Source: Hymenobacter rubripertinctus
GTDB taxonomy: Bacteria; Bacteroidota; Bacteroidia; Cytophagales; Hymenobacteraceae
Assembly: GCF_003583925.1 (NCBI RefSeq)
Contig: NZ_QYCN01000024.1
Coordinates: 1-64,000, forward strand
Direction of reading: 5' to 3'
Length of the DNA: 64,000 nt
The translations under genes were made by a program, and so were the position numbers. The notes under the pieces were generated by a model. It had not been told where the DNA came from. It saw nothing but the letters and a program-made list of their open reading frames with translations, and did no database searches. The first letter of the stretch is position 1; the number at the start of each line of letters is the position of its first letter. Shown here piece after piece: positions 47,459-55,882 of this stretch.

Positions 47459-47484
47459 GCAAAGCGAAGGATGACCGGGCTTTT
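47440..47484. terminator. Bidirectional terminator containing the epimerase stop codon
   Basis: aaaagcccggtcatcct (47440-47456) is the exact reverse complement of 47468-47484, with an 11-base loop. The loop and stem carry the repeat core gtcatcctgagcaaagcgaa, and the epimerase TGA (47456-47458) spans the stem/loop boundary. The A and T runs at both ends suit convergent genes. Confidence 0.85.
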
Positions 47485-47501
47485 GGGGAACTGGATATGC
47501 G

Positions 47502-48071
47502 TTACTTCAGCTTCGCATCAATGGCCTGAAGCTGGCGGTCCAGCGCGGAGGTATCCACTTTCGGCTGGCCGCTGGTGCCGAGCAAGCTGATTTTCTGATT
47601 CAGGAGCTGGATCTTTTCCGCCATCAGGCTGATTTTTGAGTTCATCTCCGTCAGCCGAATTTCCATGGCGGCGGGCGTGGCCGGGGCCGGACGTGGGTCT
47701 ACGTAGCTGTTGAACTGCGCTGCGGCCGGCACCGTATTGTCGCCGCGGGCCTGGGCCGCGCTGGCGGGCGTGGCAAACACAATGTCGCCGTTGGGCCGCA
47801 CGTAGTCGCCTTCCTTAAGGGTGGTCATTTTACCGCCGGGCAACTCCACAATGCCGCTTTTGGAGTTGATTTTGGTGCCGTTGGAAAGCAGGATGTTTTT
47901 GGTGAGCGGGGTGAGGTTTTTGCCCTTCAGCAGCATTACTTCGCCATTCCGGAGCACGAACCGGTCGGAAGGGGACGTTTCTACGGGGCCGGCCACATTG
48001 CCCGACGACTGCGCCAGCAGGGCCGGGGCAGCACCCAGACTCAGCAGCAGAAAAAGGATGGTTGTCTTCAT
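47502..48071 (-). CDS. DUF6799-domain exported protein with C-terminal coiled coil
   Basis: 189 residues with a signal peptide (TILFLLLSLGAAPALLAQ). Two consecutive copies of a DUF6799-like beta motif (FVLRNGEVMLLKGKNLTPLT and VELPGGKMTTLKEGDYVRPN) lie at about 38-100. After a Pro/Ala linker, a C-terminal helix with heptad hydrophobics (MEIRLTEMNSKISLMAEKI, then QLLNQKISLL) looks like a coiled coil. Function unknown; expected in the periplasm. Confidence 0.75.
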   Translation of the reverse strand: MKTTILFLLLSLGAAPALLAQSSGNVAGPVETSPSDRFVLRNGEVMLLKGKNLTPLTKNILLSNGTKINSKSGIVELPGGKMTTLKEGDYVRPNGDIVFATPASAAQARGDNTVPAAAQFNSYVDPRPAPATPAAMEIRLTEMNSKISLMAEKIQLLNQKISLLGTSGQPKVDTSALDRQLQAIDAKLK

Positions 48072-48205
48072 GGTAAGGAGAAGTTGGGGGAGGTAATGCC
48101 CTGCTTACGGCAGATGGCGCGCCGCGTTCGGAAGAGCAGTCGGATGGGCAACTCCCACGCCGTGAGCAGACTTATTCTAGCTTTACAAAATAGAGCGGAA
48201 CTGTG

Positions 48206-48236
48206 TTGCGACATTAAATGTATGTACATATATTTG
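48206..48236 (+). promoter_or_regulatory. Promoter with near-perfect 20-bp operator for marR
   Basis: TTG at 48206-48208 and TATATTTG at 48229-48236, 20 bases apart, fit the Bacteroidota -33/-7 consensus. Overlapping the -7 region is the palindrome aaatgtatgtacatatattt (48216-48235), with a perfect 10-bp centre (tatgtacata). MarR regulators often bind such sites, so autoregulation is likely. Confidence 0.7.
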
Positions 48237-48264
48237 CAGCGCGTTCCGGTTAACTAGGTAGCCC

Positions 48265-48714
48265 ATGAGAATTGAAGACGAAATCAAGCAACCGGTTTTC
48301 AAGGATGATTTCCAGAAGGCCTACATCAACCTGATTTTCACCGCCGGCTGGCTTGAGCAGCAGCAGAGGGCCTTTTTCAAGGACTATGACCTCACGCTTC
48401 CGCAGTTCAACGTGCTGCGCATCTTGCGGGGCCAGCACCCCAAACCGGCGACCGTAAATCTGCTCATCGAGCGGATGCTCGACAAAACCAGCAACGCCTC
48501 GCGTATCGTCGACAAGCTCGAAGCCAAGCAATTGGTAACCCGTACCGTGTGCCCTAGCAACCGCCGCGCCGTAGACATTCGCATCACCGAAACCGGGCTC
48601 CAGCTACTGCTCCGCCTGGATGCCCTGCTGGCAACCCAGCAAATCGGCCTGCAACACCTGACGCCCGAGGAAGCTGCCCAACTCAGCAACCTGCTCGACA
48701 AAATCCGCGACTGA
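48265..48714 (+). CDS. MarR-family transcriptional regulator
   Basis: 149 residues. The winged helix-turn-helix lies in LTLPQFNVLRILRGQHPKPA, then TVNLLIERMLDKTSNASRIV and DKLEAKQLVTRTVCPSNRRA (recognition helix and wing), flanked by dimerisation helices. It probably represses its own promoter through the palindrome at 48216-48235. The yceI gene follows after 47 bases in the same direction, an arrangement common in Bacteroidota, so YceI is the likely target. The ligand is unknown; one Cys (TRTVCPSN) in the wing could be redox-sensitive. Confidence 0.92.
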   Translation: MRIEDEIKQPVFKDDFQKAYINLIFTAGWLEQQQRAFFKDYDLTLPQFNVLRILRGQHPKPATVNLLIERMLDKTSNASRIVDKLEAKQLVTRTVCPSNRRAVDIRITETGLQLLLRLDALLATQQIGLQHLTPEEAAQLSNLLDKIRD

Positions 48715-48761
48715 CGGCTTACTCAGTCATTGTTTCTGCTTTTCACCCTTGTTTTTTTGTC

Positions 48762-49400
48762 ATGAAAAAGTTCTTCCTGCCCGCCTTGCTGGCCGCCGCC
48801 CTGCTGGCTGCTGCCCCCGCCTCGGCCCAGAAAAAAGTAACGCCCGGCTCATCGAAGGCCGCCACCACCAGCTATGCGCTTCAGCCCCAGCTCAGCACCC
48901 TGGGTTGGCTGGGTAAAAAAGTAACCGGCGAGCACAACGGCACCATGCAGTTCCGGGAGGGCGACGTGCTCGTGCGCGGCAGCCAGATCGTGGGCGGCAC
49001 TTTTGCGGTGGATATGAACTCGCTGAAAGTGGAGGACCTCAAGGAGCAGGAGTACAACGCCAAACTGGTGGGCCACCTGCGGTCGGAGGACTTCTTCAGC
49101 ATTGATAAAAACCCCACCTCGACGTTCAAAATTACGAGCGTAACGCCGCTCAAAGGCGACGCCAAAGGCAATAACGCCACCATCAACGGCGACCTGACCA
49201 TCAAGGGCATCACCCAGAAAATCAGCTTTCCGGCTAAGGCAGGCGTGAAGGGCGGCGTGGCCTCGGCCACTGGCGTAGCCACCATCGACCGCACCAAGTT
49301 CGACATCAAGTACGGCTCCAAGTCGTTCTTCGAGAGCATCGGCGACAAAGCCATCATGGACGACTTCACGCTCAGCTTCAACGTGATTGCCAAGAAGTAG
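48762..49400 (+). CDS. YceI-family exported protein
   Basis: 212 residues with a signal peptide (FFLPALLAAALLAAAPASAQ). The YceI lipocalin-like barrel shows FREGDVLVRGSQIVGGTFAV, LVGHLRSEDFFSIDKNPTST, TINGDLTIKGITQKISFPAK and VATIDRTKFDIKYGSKSFFE. Family members bind polyisoprenoids or similar amphiphiles in the periplasm. It is intact, unlike the copy at 198-807. It is probably cotranscribed with the marR gene 47 bases upstream. Confidence 0.93.
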   Translation: MKKFFLPALLAAALLAAAPASAQKKVTPGSSKAATTSYALQPQLSTLGWLGKKVTGEHNGTMQFREGDVLVRGSQIVGGTFAVDMNSLKVEDLKEQEYNAKLVGHLRSEDFFSIDKNPTSTFKITSVTPLKGDAKGNNATINGDLTIKGITQKISFPAKAGVKGGVASATGVATIDRTKFDIKYGSKSFFESIGDKAIMDDFTLSFNVIAKK

Positions 49401-49412
49401 CCTGGGTGCTTT

Positions 49413-49481
49413 AGCCCCGCCCAAAACCCAAAGAGCCCCCGCAACAACCGTTGCGGGGGCTCTTTGGGTTTTGGGCGGGGC
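49413..49481. terminator. Perfect 33-bp stem bidirectional terminator
   Basis: 49413-49445 (agccccgcccaaaacccaaa, then gagcccccgcaac) is matched without mismatch by the reverse complement of the following arm to about 49481, around a four-base loop (aacc). It lies between the convergent yceI gene and the gene ending at 49536. Confidence 0.85.
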
Positions 49482-49535
49482 TTGCTTTGGGCGGCTCTGG
49501 CAAAGGGGTGCATCGTTGCGCTGGCCCGCAGCGTC

Positions 49536-50093
49536 TTATTCCGGCAACTCCAGCTCCCGGGGCAGCTCGAACTTGAGGGTGCGGCTTTTGGCCCGGGCGT
49601 GGAGTTGGGTCAGGAAGTCATCGAGGTCGGCCTTGTATTCCAGCCGCAAGTCCTCGTGCAGATTCTTGAGCACCAGCTGCGCCGTGCGGGCCGCCAGCCG
49701 GGCCGTGGCGGTATAAAAGCCCGCGTACACGCTCTCGAACTGCCCGGTATAGTTCTCAAAAATGTGCCGCAGCGCGTACAGGTTCAGGTCGATTTCCAGG
49801 CGCTTGTCTTTGGTGATGCGGCGGGCGCGGGCCACTTCCTTGGTGGATTTGCTCAGGGCTTTGGTGAGGCTGCGGTTGAGCAGCCGGCCCGTAGCCCCCA
49901 CGGCAAACAGTTCGTGAATCTGGTCGGAGGCCTGCTCAAACACCGTTTCGGAAGTCACGTCGGGCAGTAGCTCGTAGCAGAGCGTGTCGTAGAGCTCGGC
50001 GTCGCGGCGGGCGGCCCGCAGCAGCAGGGTTTCCTTGTCCTTGTCGGAAAGCTTCTTGAGGGCGCGTTTAAATTCAGCGGACGGGACGGGCAT
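49536..50093 (-). CDS. Conserved cytoplasmic protein, unknown function
   Basis: 185 residues, soluble and highly helical, with no signal peptide: KRALKKLSDKDKETLLLRAA, then FAVGATGRLLNRSLTKALSK, LNLYALRHIFENYTGQFESV and RTAQLVLKNLHEDLRLEYK. I recognise no named domain; proteins with this look are widespread in Bacteroidota. It starts 77 bases downstream of the DPP-IV stop on the same strand. The gap between them contains ggatggttg units repeated several times. Confidence 0.75.
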   Translation of the reverse strand: MPVPSAEFKRALKKLSDKDKETLLLRAARRDAELYDTLCYELLPDVTSETVFEQASDQIHELFAVGATGRLLNRSLTKALSKSTKEVARARRITKDKRLEIDLNLYALRHIFENYTGQFESVYAGFYTATARLAARTAQLVLKNLHEDLRLEYKADLDDFLTQLHARAKSRTLKFELPRELELPE

Positions 50094-50170
50094 GGGAGCG
50101 GAATGGTTGGATAGCTGAACGGGTGGATGGTTGGCCGGTTGGATGGTTGAACAGCAACTCCTCCATCCAG

Positions 50171-52354
50171 CTACAGCTTATCGTCAAAATAGTCAGTGAT
50201 TTTCTGGTAGAGATGGACGCGGTCTTTGCCGCCCACGTTGTGGGGGTGGCCGGGGTAGACGAAGTAGTCGAGCTGGATGCCTTTATCGACGGCGGTTTTG
50301 AGGTAGTTGAGGCTGTGCTGCCACACTACTACGTCATCAATGGTGCCGTGGATGAGCAGGAGCTTGCCCCGAAGCTGGTCGACGTAGTTGAGCAGGTTGG
50401 CCATTTTATAGCCCTCGGGGTTTTCCTGGGGCGAGTCCATGTAGCGCTCCGTGTACATGATTTCATACATCCGCCAGTCGATAACCGGGCCGCCGCCCAC
50501 GCCCACCTTGAACGTGCCGGGGCTGCGGGTCATGAGCGTGGTCGTCAGGAAGCCGCCGAAGCTCCAGCCGTGCACGCCCAGGCGGTTCTGATCTACGTAG
50601 GGCAGGCTTTTGAGGTAGTCCACGCCCTTCAGCTGGTCCTGCATTTCCACCGTGCCGAGCTGGCGGAACGTGGCCCGCTCGAACGCCGAACCCCGGTTGC
50701 CCGACCCTCGCGAATCGATGGTGAACAGCACGTAGCCTTTCTGGGCCATGAGCTGCATCCAGAGGTTGGAGCCGCTCAGCCAGGAATCCGTGACGAGCTG
50801 CACGTGGGGGCCGCCGTAGAGGTAGACCACCGTGGGGTATTTCTTGCTGGGGTCGAAGCCCGGCGGGGTGATGAGGCGGCCGTAGAGGTCGGTGGTGCCG
50901 TCGGCGGCCTTAATGGTCACCAGTTTGGTGTCGCCGAGCGGGTAGCCGGCCAGCGGGTTGGGGGCCGTGAGCAGTGTTTGGCGTACCGCGCTTTTGACCA
51001 CGTCCGTCACCTGAATCAGGCGGGGCGTGGTGGCGTTGCTGAACACGTCGAGCAGCTGGCGGCCCGAGGGGCTGAGCGTGGCCGTGTGGGTGCCAGCCGT
51101 GGGCGTGAGGTCGCGCACGTTACCGCCGTTGAGCTTCACGGCGTAGATGCGCCGCTGCAAGGGGCTGGCCGCCGTGCTCTGGAAAACCACTTCCCGGTCG
51201 TTGTTGGCAAAGCCCAGCACGTCGGTTACCTGCCAGGCGCCTTTCGTGAGCTGGCGCAGCAGCCGGCCGCTGGTGTTGTAGAGGTAGATATGCTCGTACC
51301 CGTCGCGCTGACTGCGCCAGAGGAACTGGTCGGGGTGGCCGGGTACGAACCGGGCCGCGTGCAAGGGCTCCACAAAATCCGTGGACGACTTCTCCTCGAA
51401 CAGCGTCTTAATGAAGGCGCCGCTCACGGCGTCGTACTCGTTGAAGCGCAGGTGGTTCTGGCCCCGGTTGAGCACGGCCAGGTAGATGCGCTTTTCGTCG
51501 GGGCTCCAGCTCAGGTTGGTCAGGTACTGCTCCCGGGGCTCGCCAGTTTGCAGAAACACAGTTTTGCGGCTGTTCAGGTCGTACACGCCCACCGTTACCT
51601 GGTGGCTGGTGTCGCCGGCCATCGGGTACTTGAAGGTTTTCTCCCGGGCCGGCGTTTCGGTCAGGTCCACCAGCGGGTAGTCGGTTACCATCGTCTGGTC
51701 CATGCGGTAGAAGGCCAGCCGGTTGCCCGTGGGGCTCCAGAACGTGCCCTTCGTGATGCCGAACTCCGAGCGGTGGGCCGCCTGCCCGTTCACAATGCCT
51801 GGGTTGGTTTCGGTGGTCACGGCCTCATTCTCGCGCCCCGCCAGGGAAACATACAGGTTCTGGGCTTTGGTGTAGGCCACGCGGGTATGCGTCGGGTCCA
51901 TTTCCACGTTCTCGGCGGCCGGGTCGTAGCTAAACGCTACGCTGGCCTGCCTGGTGGCGGTGTTCACGCGGTACACCTTGCTCAGGCGCGTCACCAGTGC
52001 CGTCTGCACATCGGCCCAGGTGAGGGTGGGAAAGCCGGTGGCTTTCACGGTGGGCGAGCCGGCGGCCTGCAAGGCCTGGTTTAGCTCGCCGAGGGTGAAT
52101 ACGGCCGCAAGCGGGCCGCCCGTGGTGCCGCGCACCACTTCGTCCTGGCCGCCGGTAGTGCGCAGGTAGCTGTATTCGTCTTTGGAGCCCGGAATCCAGG
52201 TGAGCTGGCGCAGGTTTTCGGGCTGGAGGCTGCGGTTGAGGAAGGCGTCGGCCATTGTGAGCTGCCGGGGCTGCTGGGCCAGGGCAGGCCGGGAAGCCAG
52301 CAGCAGGAGCAGGGCCAGCCAGGGCAGGCGGCAGCGGTGCGTAAGGTGGGGCAT
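50171..52354 (-). CDS. Dipeptidyl peptidase IV-like S9 peptidase, exported
   Basis: 727 residues with a signal peptide (WLALLLLLASRPALAQQ). The beta-propeller (about 30-480) holds repeated WSPxxxR-like blades (LSWSPDEKRIYLAVLNRG). The C-terminal alpha/beta hydrolase carries the triad: Ser in VHGWSFGGFLTTTLM (near 598), Asp in LLIHGTIDDVVVW (near 673) and His in GHPHNVGG (near 705). S9B enzymes release X-Pro or X-Ala dipeptides from peptide N-termini; the periplasmic location fits peptide foraging. EN-type Glu residues for N-terminus recognition could not be confirmed by eye. Confidence 0.93.
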   Translation of the reverse strand: MPHLTHRCRLPWLALLLLLASRPALAQQPRQLTMADAFLNRSLQPENLRQLTWIPGSKDEYSYLRTTGGQDEVVRGTTGGPLAAVFTLGELNQALQAAGSPTVKATGFPTLTWADVQTALVTRLSKVYRVNTATRQASVAFSYDPAAENVEMDPTHTRVAYTKAQNLYVSLAGRENEAVTTETNPGIVNGQAAHRSEFGITKGTFWSPTGNRLAFYRMDQTMVTDYPLVDLTETPAREKTFKYPMAGDTSHQVTVGVYDLNSRKTVFLQTGEPREQYLTNLSWSPDEKRIYLAVLNRGQNHLRFNEYDAVSGAFIKTLFEEKSSTDFVEPLHAARFVPGHPDQFLWRSQRDGYEHIYLYNTSGRLLRQLTKGAWQVTDVLGFANNDREVVFQSTAASPLQRRIYAVKLNGGNVRDLTPTAGTHTATLSPSGRQLLDVFSNATTPRLIQVTDVVKSAVRQTLLTAPNPLAGYPLGDTKLVTIKAADGTTDLYGRLITPPGFDPSKKYPTVVYLYGGPHVQLVTDSWLSGSNLWMQLMAQKGYVLFTIDSRGSGNRGSAFERATFRQLGTVEMQDQLKGVDYLKSLPYVDQNRLGVHGWSFGGFLTTTLMTRSPGTFKVGVGGGPVIDWRMYEIMYTERYMDSPQENPEGYKMANLLNYVDQLRGKLLLIHGTIDDVVVWQHSLNYLKTAVDKGIQLDYFVYPGHPHNVGGKDRVHLYQKITDYFDDKL

Positions 52355-52539
52355 ATGGTAAGAAGAAACAGGAAAGTCGAAAGGCGGAAATTACGGCGGA
52401 TTTCGACAACAAACCCGGCTCGCACTGGTCCTGAGAGCCCGTAGCGCATTCTTTTCGGGAGCCGGAAACGATTCAGGGGAAGTGGCTGTTATCCTGTGCT
52501 GCTTAGGCGCTGCAAATCCGCTTTCTGCCCGTTTTTTCG

Positions 52540-52547
52540 TAATTTTG
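52540..52547 (+). promoter_or_regulatory. Promoter -7 element for clpS with very short leader
   Basis: TAATTTTG at 52540-52547 matches the Bacteroidota TAnnTTTG element. The clpS ATG begins only 6 bases after it, so the transcript may start at or close to the start codon. No convincing -33 TTG was placed. Confidence 0.5.
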
Positions 52548-52552
52548 CCCCC

Positions 52553-52834
52553 ATGAACAGCAACCCGCAAATCGACTACGACGAGGACGTTCTGCTCCTG
52601 GAGGAAACCACGGACCTGCGCGACTTAATCGTGTACAACGACGACCACAATACGTTCGACCACGTCATCAAAACCCTGGTTGACGTATGCGGCCACCAGC
52701 CCGAGCAGGCCGAGCAGTGCACCCTCCTGATTCACTACAAAGGCCAGTGCACCGTTAAGCACGGCAGTTACGACGAGCTAGCCGGCATGTGCACTGCCAT
52801 CCACGACCGCGGCATCTCGGCCGACGTTTTATAA
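52553..52834 (+). CDS. clpS: ATP-dependent Clp protease adaptor ClpS
   Basis: 93 residues from ATG 52553. The ClpS fold is recognised by DLIVYNDDHNTFDHVIKTLV (N-degron pocket and helix), CGHQPEQAEQCTLLIHYKGQ and CTVKHGSYDELAGMCTAIHD. It delivers N-end-rule substrates to ClpAP/ClpCP in the cytoplasm. The longer frame from 52496 lacks a plausible start context. It is followed by an inverted repeat, then recR. Confidence 0.93.
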   Translation: MNSNPQIDYDEDVLLLEETTDLRDLIVYNDDHNTFDHVIKTLVDVCGHQPEQAEQCTLLIHYKGQCTVKHGSYDELAGMCTAIHDRGISADVL

Positions 52835-52838
52835 TCTA

Positions 52839-52924
52839 AGCTGTTAGCTGACAGCCGTTAGCTGATAGCTTTTCCGGTGTGAAAGGTCAAGCTAACAGCT
52901 GGCAGCTCTCAGCTAATAGCTAAC
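52839..52924. repeat. Inverted repeat, 'AGCTGTTAGCTGACAGC' type
   Basis: 52839-52872 (agctgttagctgacagccgt onwards) is matched imperfectly in reverse by 52890-52924 (ending ctcagctaatagct). It occupies the gap between clpS and recR. The same AGCTNTTAGCTGACAGC family recurs at 60856 between marC and hemE. Confidence 0.8.
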
Positions 52925-52927
52925 GAA

Positions 52928-53542
52928 ATGGAATTTCCTTCCAAGTTGATTGAAAACGCCGTTGGCGAATTGTCGAAGCTGCCGGGGGTAGGCAAGAAGA
53001 CCGCGCTGCGGCTGGCGCTGCACCTGCTCAAGGCTGAAACCGATACCACCGCCTCGCTGGCGGAGGCGCTGGCCAAGATGCGCTTCGAAATCCGCTACTG
53101 CGACACCTGCCACAATATTTCCGATACGCCGGAGTGCGCCATCTGTGCCAACCACCTGCGCGACCAGAGCACGGTCTGCGTCGTGTCGGATATCCGCGAC
53201 GTAATTGCCATCGAGAATACGGCCCAGTACCAGGGCATGTACCATGTGCTGGGGGGCGTGATTTCGCCCATCGAGGGCATCGGTCCCAGTGACCTGACCA
53301 TTGACTCGCTGGTGGAGCGCGTAACGCGGGAGTCGTCCGAAATCCGGGAAGTCATCCTCGCCATCAGTCCCACGATGGAGGGTGACACCACTGCTTTCTA
53401 CCTCTCGCGCAAGCTCCGCGACCTGCCCGAGCTGCATGTGAGCACCATTGCCCGGGGCATCCCGATGGGTGGCGAGCTGGAATATGCCGACGAAATTACC
53501 CTGGGCCGCAGCATCGTAGACCGTTTGCGCCAGGCGCGGTAA
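52928..53542 (+). CDS. recR: Recombination mediator RecR
   Basis: 204 residues. Helix-hairpin-helix LSKLPGVGKKTALRLALHLL is followed by the C4 zinc finger YCDTCHNISDTPECAIC and the Toprim region TVCVVSDIRDVIAIENTAQY, then VLGGVISPIEGIGPSDLTI. With RecO it loads RecA at gaps. Length and domain order match the family. It is separated from clpS by an inverted repeat and from the next gene by another. Confidence 0.96.
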   Translation: MEFPSKLIENAVGELSKLPGVGKKTALRLALHLLKAETDTTASLAEALAKMRFEIRYCDTCHNISDTPECAICANHLRDQSTVCVVSDIRDVIAIENTAQYQGMYHVLGGVISPIEGIGPSDLTIDSLVERVTRESSEIREVILAISPTMEGDTTAFYLSRKLRDLPELHVSTIARGIPMGGELEYADEITLGRSIVDRLRQAR

Positions 53543-53548
53543 GACACC

Positions 53549-53640
53549 TTACCCCCGGCTCTTCCCCTCCGGGAGAGGGGTGCCAGACGCGGGAACAGTT
53601 AGAACTCACCTCTCTCCCGGAGGGGAGGGGGGTGGGGTAG
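53549..53640. repeat. Inverted repeat, 'CCCCTCCGGGAGAGGGG' type
   Basis: The left part ctcttcccctccgggagagg (about 53558-53577) is matched in reverse by ctctcccggaggggaggggg (about 53612-53631), with flanking taccccc/ggggta. It lies between recR and the glycosyltransferase and resembles the C-rich arms of the 5645-5905 repeat. Confidence 0.75.
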
Positions 53641-53692
53641 CGGGAAAACTGACGAAGCTCCGTAACTTTCGCGGCCTTACCTGCTCCGCCTC

Positions 53693-55672
53693 GTGCCGCC
53701 CGAAGTCGTCCTCTCCGTCGTTATCGTCAATTACAACGTCTGCTACTTTTTGGAGCAGGCGCTGCTGTCGGTGCGGCGGGCAGTGGAGAAGATGGGCCGG
53801 CCGGTGGAGGTGTTCGTGGTCGATAACAACTCCGTGGACGGCTCGGTGGCGATGGTGCGGGCGCGGTTTCCGGAGGTGCTGCTCATTGCCAACGAGGACA
53901 ACCCCGGCTTCTCGAAGGCTAACAACCAGGCTTTGCGCGTGGCCCGGGGCCGGTACGTGCTGCTGCTCAACCCCGATACGGTGGTGGAGGAAGACACCTT
54001 CCGGCTCTGCTGCGAGTTTATGGACGAGCACCCTCGCGGCGGCGGCCTGGGCGTGAAAATGCTCGACGGTCAGGGCCGGTTCCTGCCCGAAAGCAAGCGC
54101 GGGTTGCCCACGCCCTGGGTGGCCTTCTACAAGATATTCGGGCTGGCCCGGCTGTTTCCGAAGTCGCGCCGGTTCGGACGCTACCACCTGGGCTTCCTCA
54201 GCCCCGACGAAACCCACGAAATTGAGGTGCTCAGCGGGGCTTTCATGCTCATGCGCCAGGCCGCGCTGGCCGAAGTGGGCCTGCTTGATGAGGACTACTT
54301 CATGTACGGCGAGGACATCGACCTCTCGTACCGGCTCACCCAGGGCGGCTGGCAGAACTACTATTTCCCCGGCACCCGCATCATTCATTACAAGGGCGAA
54401 AGCACCAAGCGCACGAGCGTGAACTACGTGTTCGTGTTCTACCGGGCCATGGTGATTTTCGCCCGCAAGCACTTCGCCCCGGAGCGGGCGGGCATGTTCT
54501 CGTTGCTGATTAACGGGGCCATCTGGCTGCGGGCGGGGGCGGCGGTGGCCCAGCGGGTGCTGGTGCGGGCGGCTCCGGTGCTGCTCGACGCCGGCCTGAT
54601 GTACGCCGGCCTGTACTTCCTCAAAAACTACTGGGAGCTCAACCACAAGTATGTGCCCACGGCCTACCCGCCCCAGTTTATGCTGGTGGCCGTGCCCGTC
54701 TACATTGTCGTGTGGCTGACTGCGGCCTTCTTCAGCGGGGCCTACGATGCGCCGGTGCGCGCCGGCCGCATCGTGCGCGGCATCTTTTTCGGCACCCTGC
54801 TGATTTCGGCCTTCAGCAATTTCCTTGATGCCTGGCGCTTCTCCAAGGCCCTCATTGTACTGGGTGGAGTGTGGGCCGTGGCGGCGCTGGTACTGCGCCG
54901 GGTGGCGGGCAATTTCCTGCGCCACCGCCGTTTCAGCCTCGCCGACCGCCCCCAGAAGAACGTGGGCATTGTGGGTTCCTGGGAGGAAAGCCGCCGGGTG
55001 CGTCACCTGCTGGAGCAGGCCGCCGTGCCGGCCCGCGTCATCGGCTACGTGGCCCCCGGCCCGGCACTAGCCGGGGCCACCGACGACCTGCTGGGCGAAG
55101 TGCGCCAGCTCGACGATATTATCCGCATCTATGGCCTGAGTGAGCTGGTGTTCTGCGGCCGCGACCTGCCCGCCAGCCAGATCATCGGCCTCATGGTGGG
55201 GCTACCCCAGCACCCGCCGGTGGCTTTCAAAATTCTGCCCCAGGACAGCGAGTACATCATCGGCAGTTCCGGCAAAGATGAGCCCGGCGACTACTATGCC
55301 CTCGACATTACGCTCAACCTGTTCCGGCCCGCCCAGGTGCGCAATAAGCGCCTGCTCGATATACTCACCAGCAGTCTGCTGCTGCTGCTGGCCCCCGTGC
55401 TGGTGTGGGCGCAGCGCTACAAACTGGGCTACCTGCGCAACTGCCTGCGGGTATTGAGCGGTTCCCGCACCTGGGTAGGTCTGCGCTACGCCACCGCCCC
55501 GAGCCGGGCGGCTCAGGCCGTGCTCTCGCCCACCGATGCCGTGCGGGCCGCCGCGCCGCTGGCCGAGGCCACCCGCCGCCGCCTGGAGCTGCTCTACGCC
55601 AAAGACTACGAACCCGCCACCGACTTGCGCGTGCTGGGGCAGTGCTTCCGGCGCCTGGGCCGCGAAGACTAG
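53693..55672 (+). CDS. GT2 glycosyltransferase fused to membrane and nucleotide-binding domains
   Basis: 659 residues; GTG 53693 gives a sensible N-terminus. The GT2 domain (about 5-250) has LSVVIVNYNVCYFLEQALLS, VFVVDNNSVDGSVAMVRARF and YVLLLNPDTVVEEDTFRL, ending DEDYFMYGEDIDLSYRLTQG, like rhamnosyltransferases. Membrane helices follow (about 285-420). The next part (NVGIVGSWEESRRVRHLLEQ, about 425-570) resembles the sugar-nucleotide binding segment of polyprenyl-phosphate sugar transferases (WbaP/PglB-like family), but their catalytic module is not evident. It may act in surface polysaccharide assembly. The acceptor is unknown. Confidence 0.82.
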   Translation: MPPEVVLSVVIVNYNVCYFLEQALLSVRRAVEKMGRPVEVFVVDNNSVDGSVAMVRARFPEVLLIANEDNPGFSKANNQALRVARGRYVLLLNPDTVVEEDTFRLCCEFMDEHPRGGGLGVKMLDGQGRFLPESKRGLPTPWVAFYKIFGLARLFPKSRRFGRYHLGFLSPDETHEIEVLSGAFMLMRQAALAEVGLLDEDYFMYGEDIDLSYRLTQGGWQNYYFPGTRIIHYKGESTKRTSVNYVFVFYRAMVIFARKHFAPERAGMFSLLINGAIWLRAGAAVAQRVLVRAAPVLLDAGLMYAGLYFLKNYWELNHKYVPTAYPPQFMLVAVPVYIVVWLTAAFFSGAYDAPVRAGRIVRGIFFGTLLISAFSNFLDAWRFSKALIVLGGVWAVAALVLRRVAGNFLRHRRFSLADRPQKNVGIVGSWEESRRVRHLLEQAAVPARVIGYVAPGPALAGATDDLLGEVRQLDDIIRIYGLSELVFCGRDLPASQIIGLMVGLPQHPPVAFKILPQDSEYIIGSSGKDEPGDYYALDITLNLFRPAQVRNKRLLDILTSSLLLLLAPVLVWAQRYKLGYLRNCLRVLSGSRTWVGLRYATAPSRAAQAVLSPTDAVRAAAPLAEATRRRLELLYAKDYEPATDLRVLGQCFRRLGRED

Positions 55673-55882
55673 GGCCGGGGGGCTGTCTGTCGTCGGCGTT
55701 CTTGCAAAAGCTGATCTTGCAAAAGAAAATGTAAGAACACCAGCGGTTGGGGAGCGAAGACGCCCGACCAGGTGCGGGATAAGCCGTCGTAAAACCTGGC
55801 GTTATGGGTATGGCTATACGGAGTACGCTCCGTACATTCCGCGTACTTTTGGACCCCATCTTCCCCTCAACCATTTTGCCTT

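Noticed and set aside
50123..52084. 653-codon frame antisense to DPP-IV
   Set aside because: Shadow of the S9 peptidase, whose triad and propeller repeats are on the other strand.
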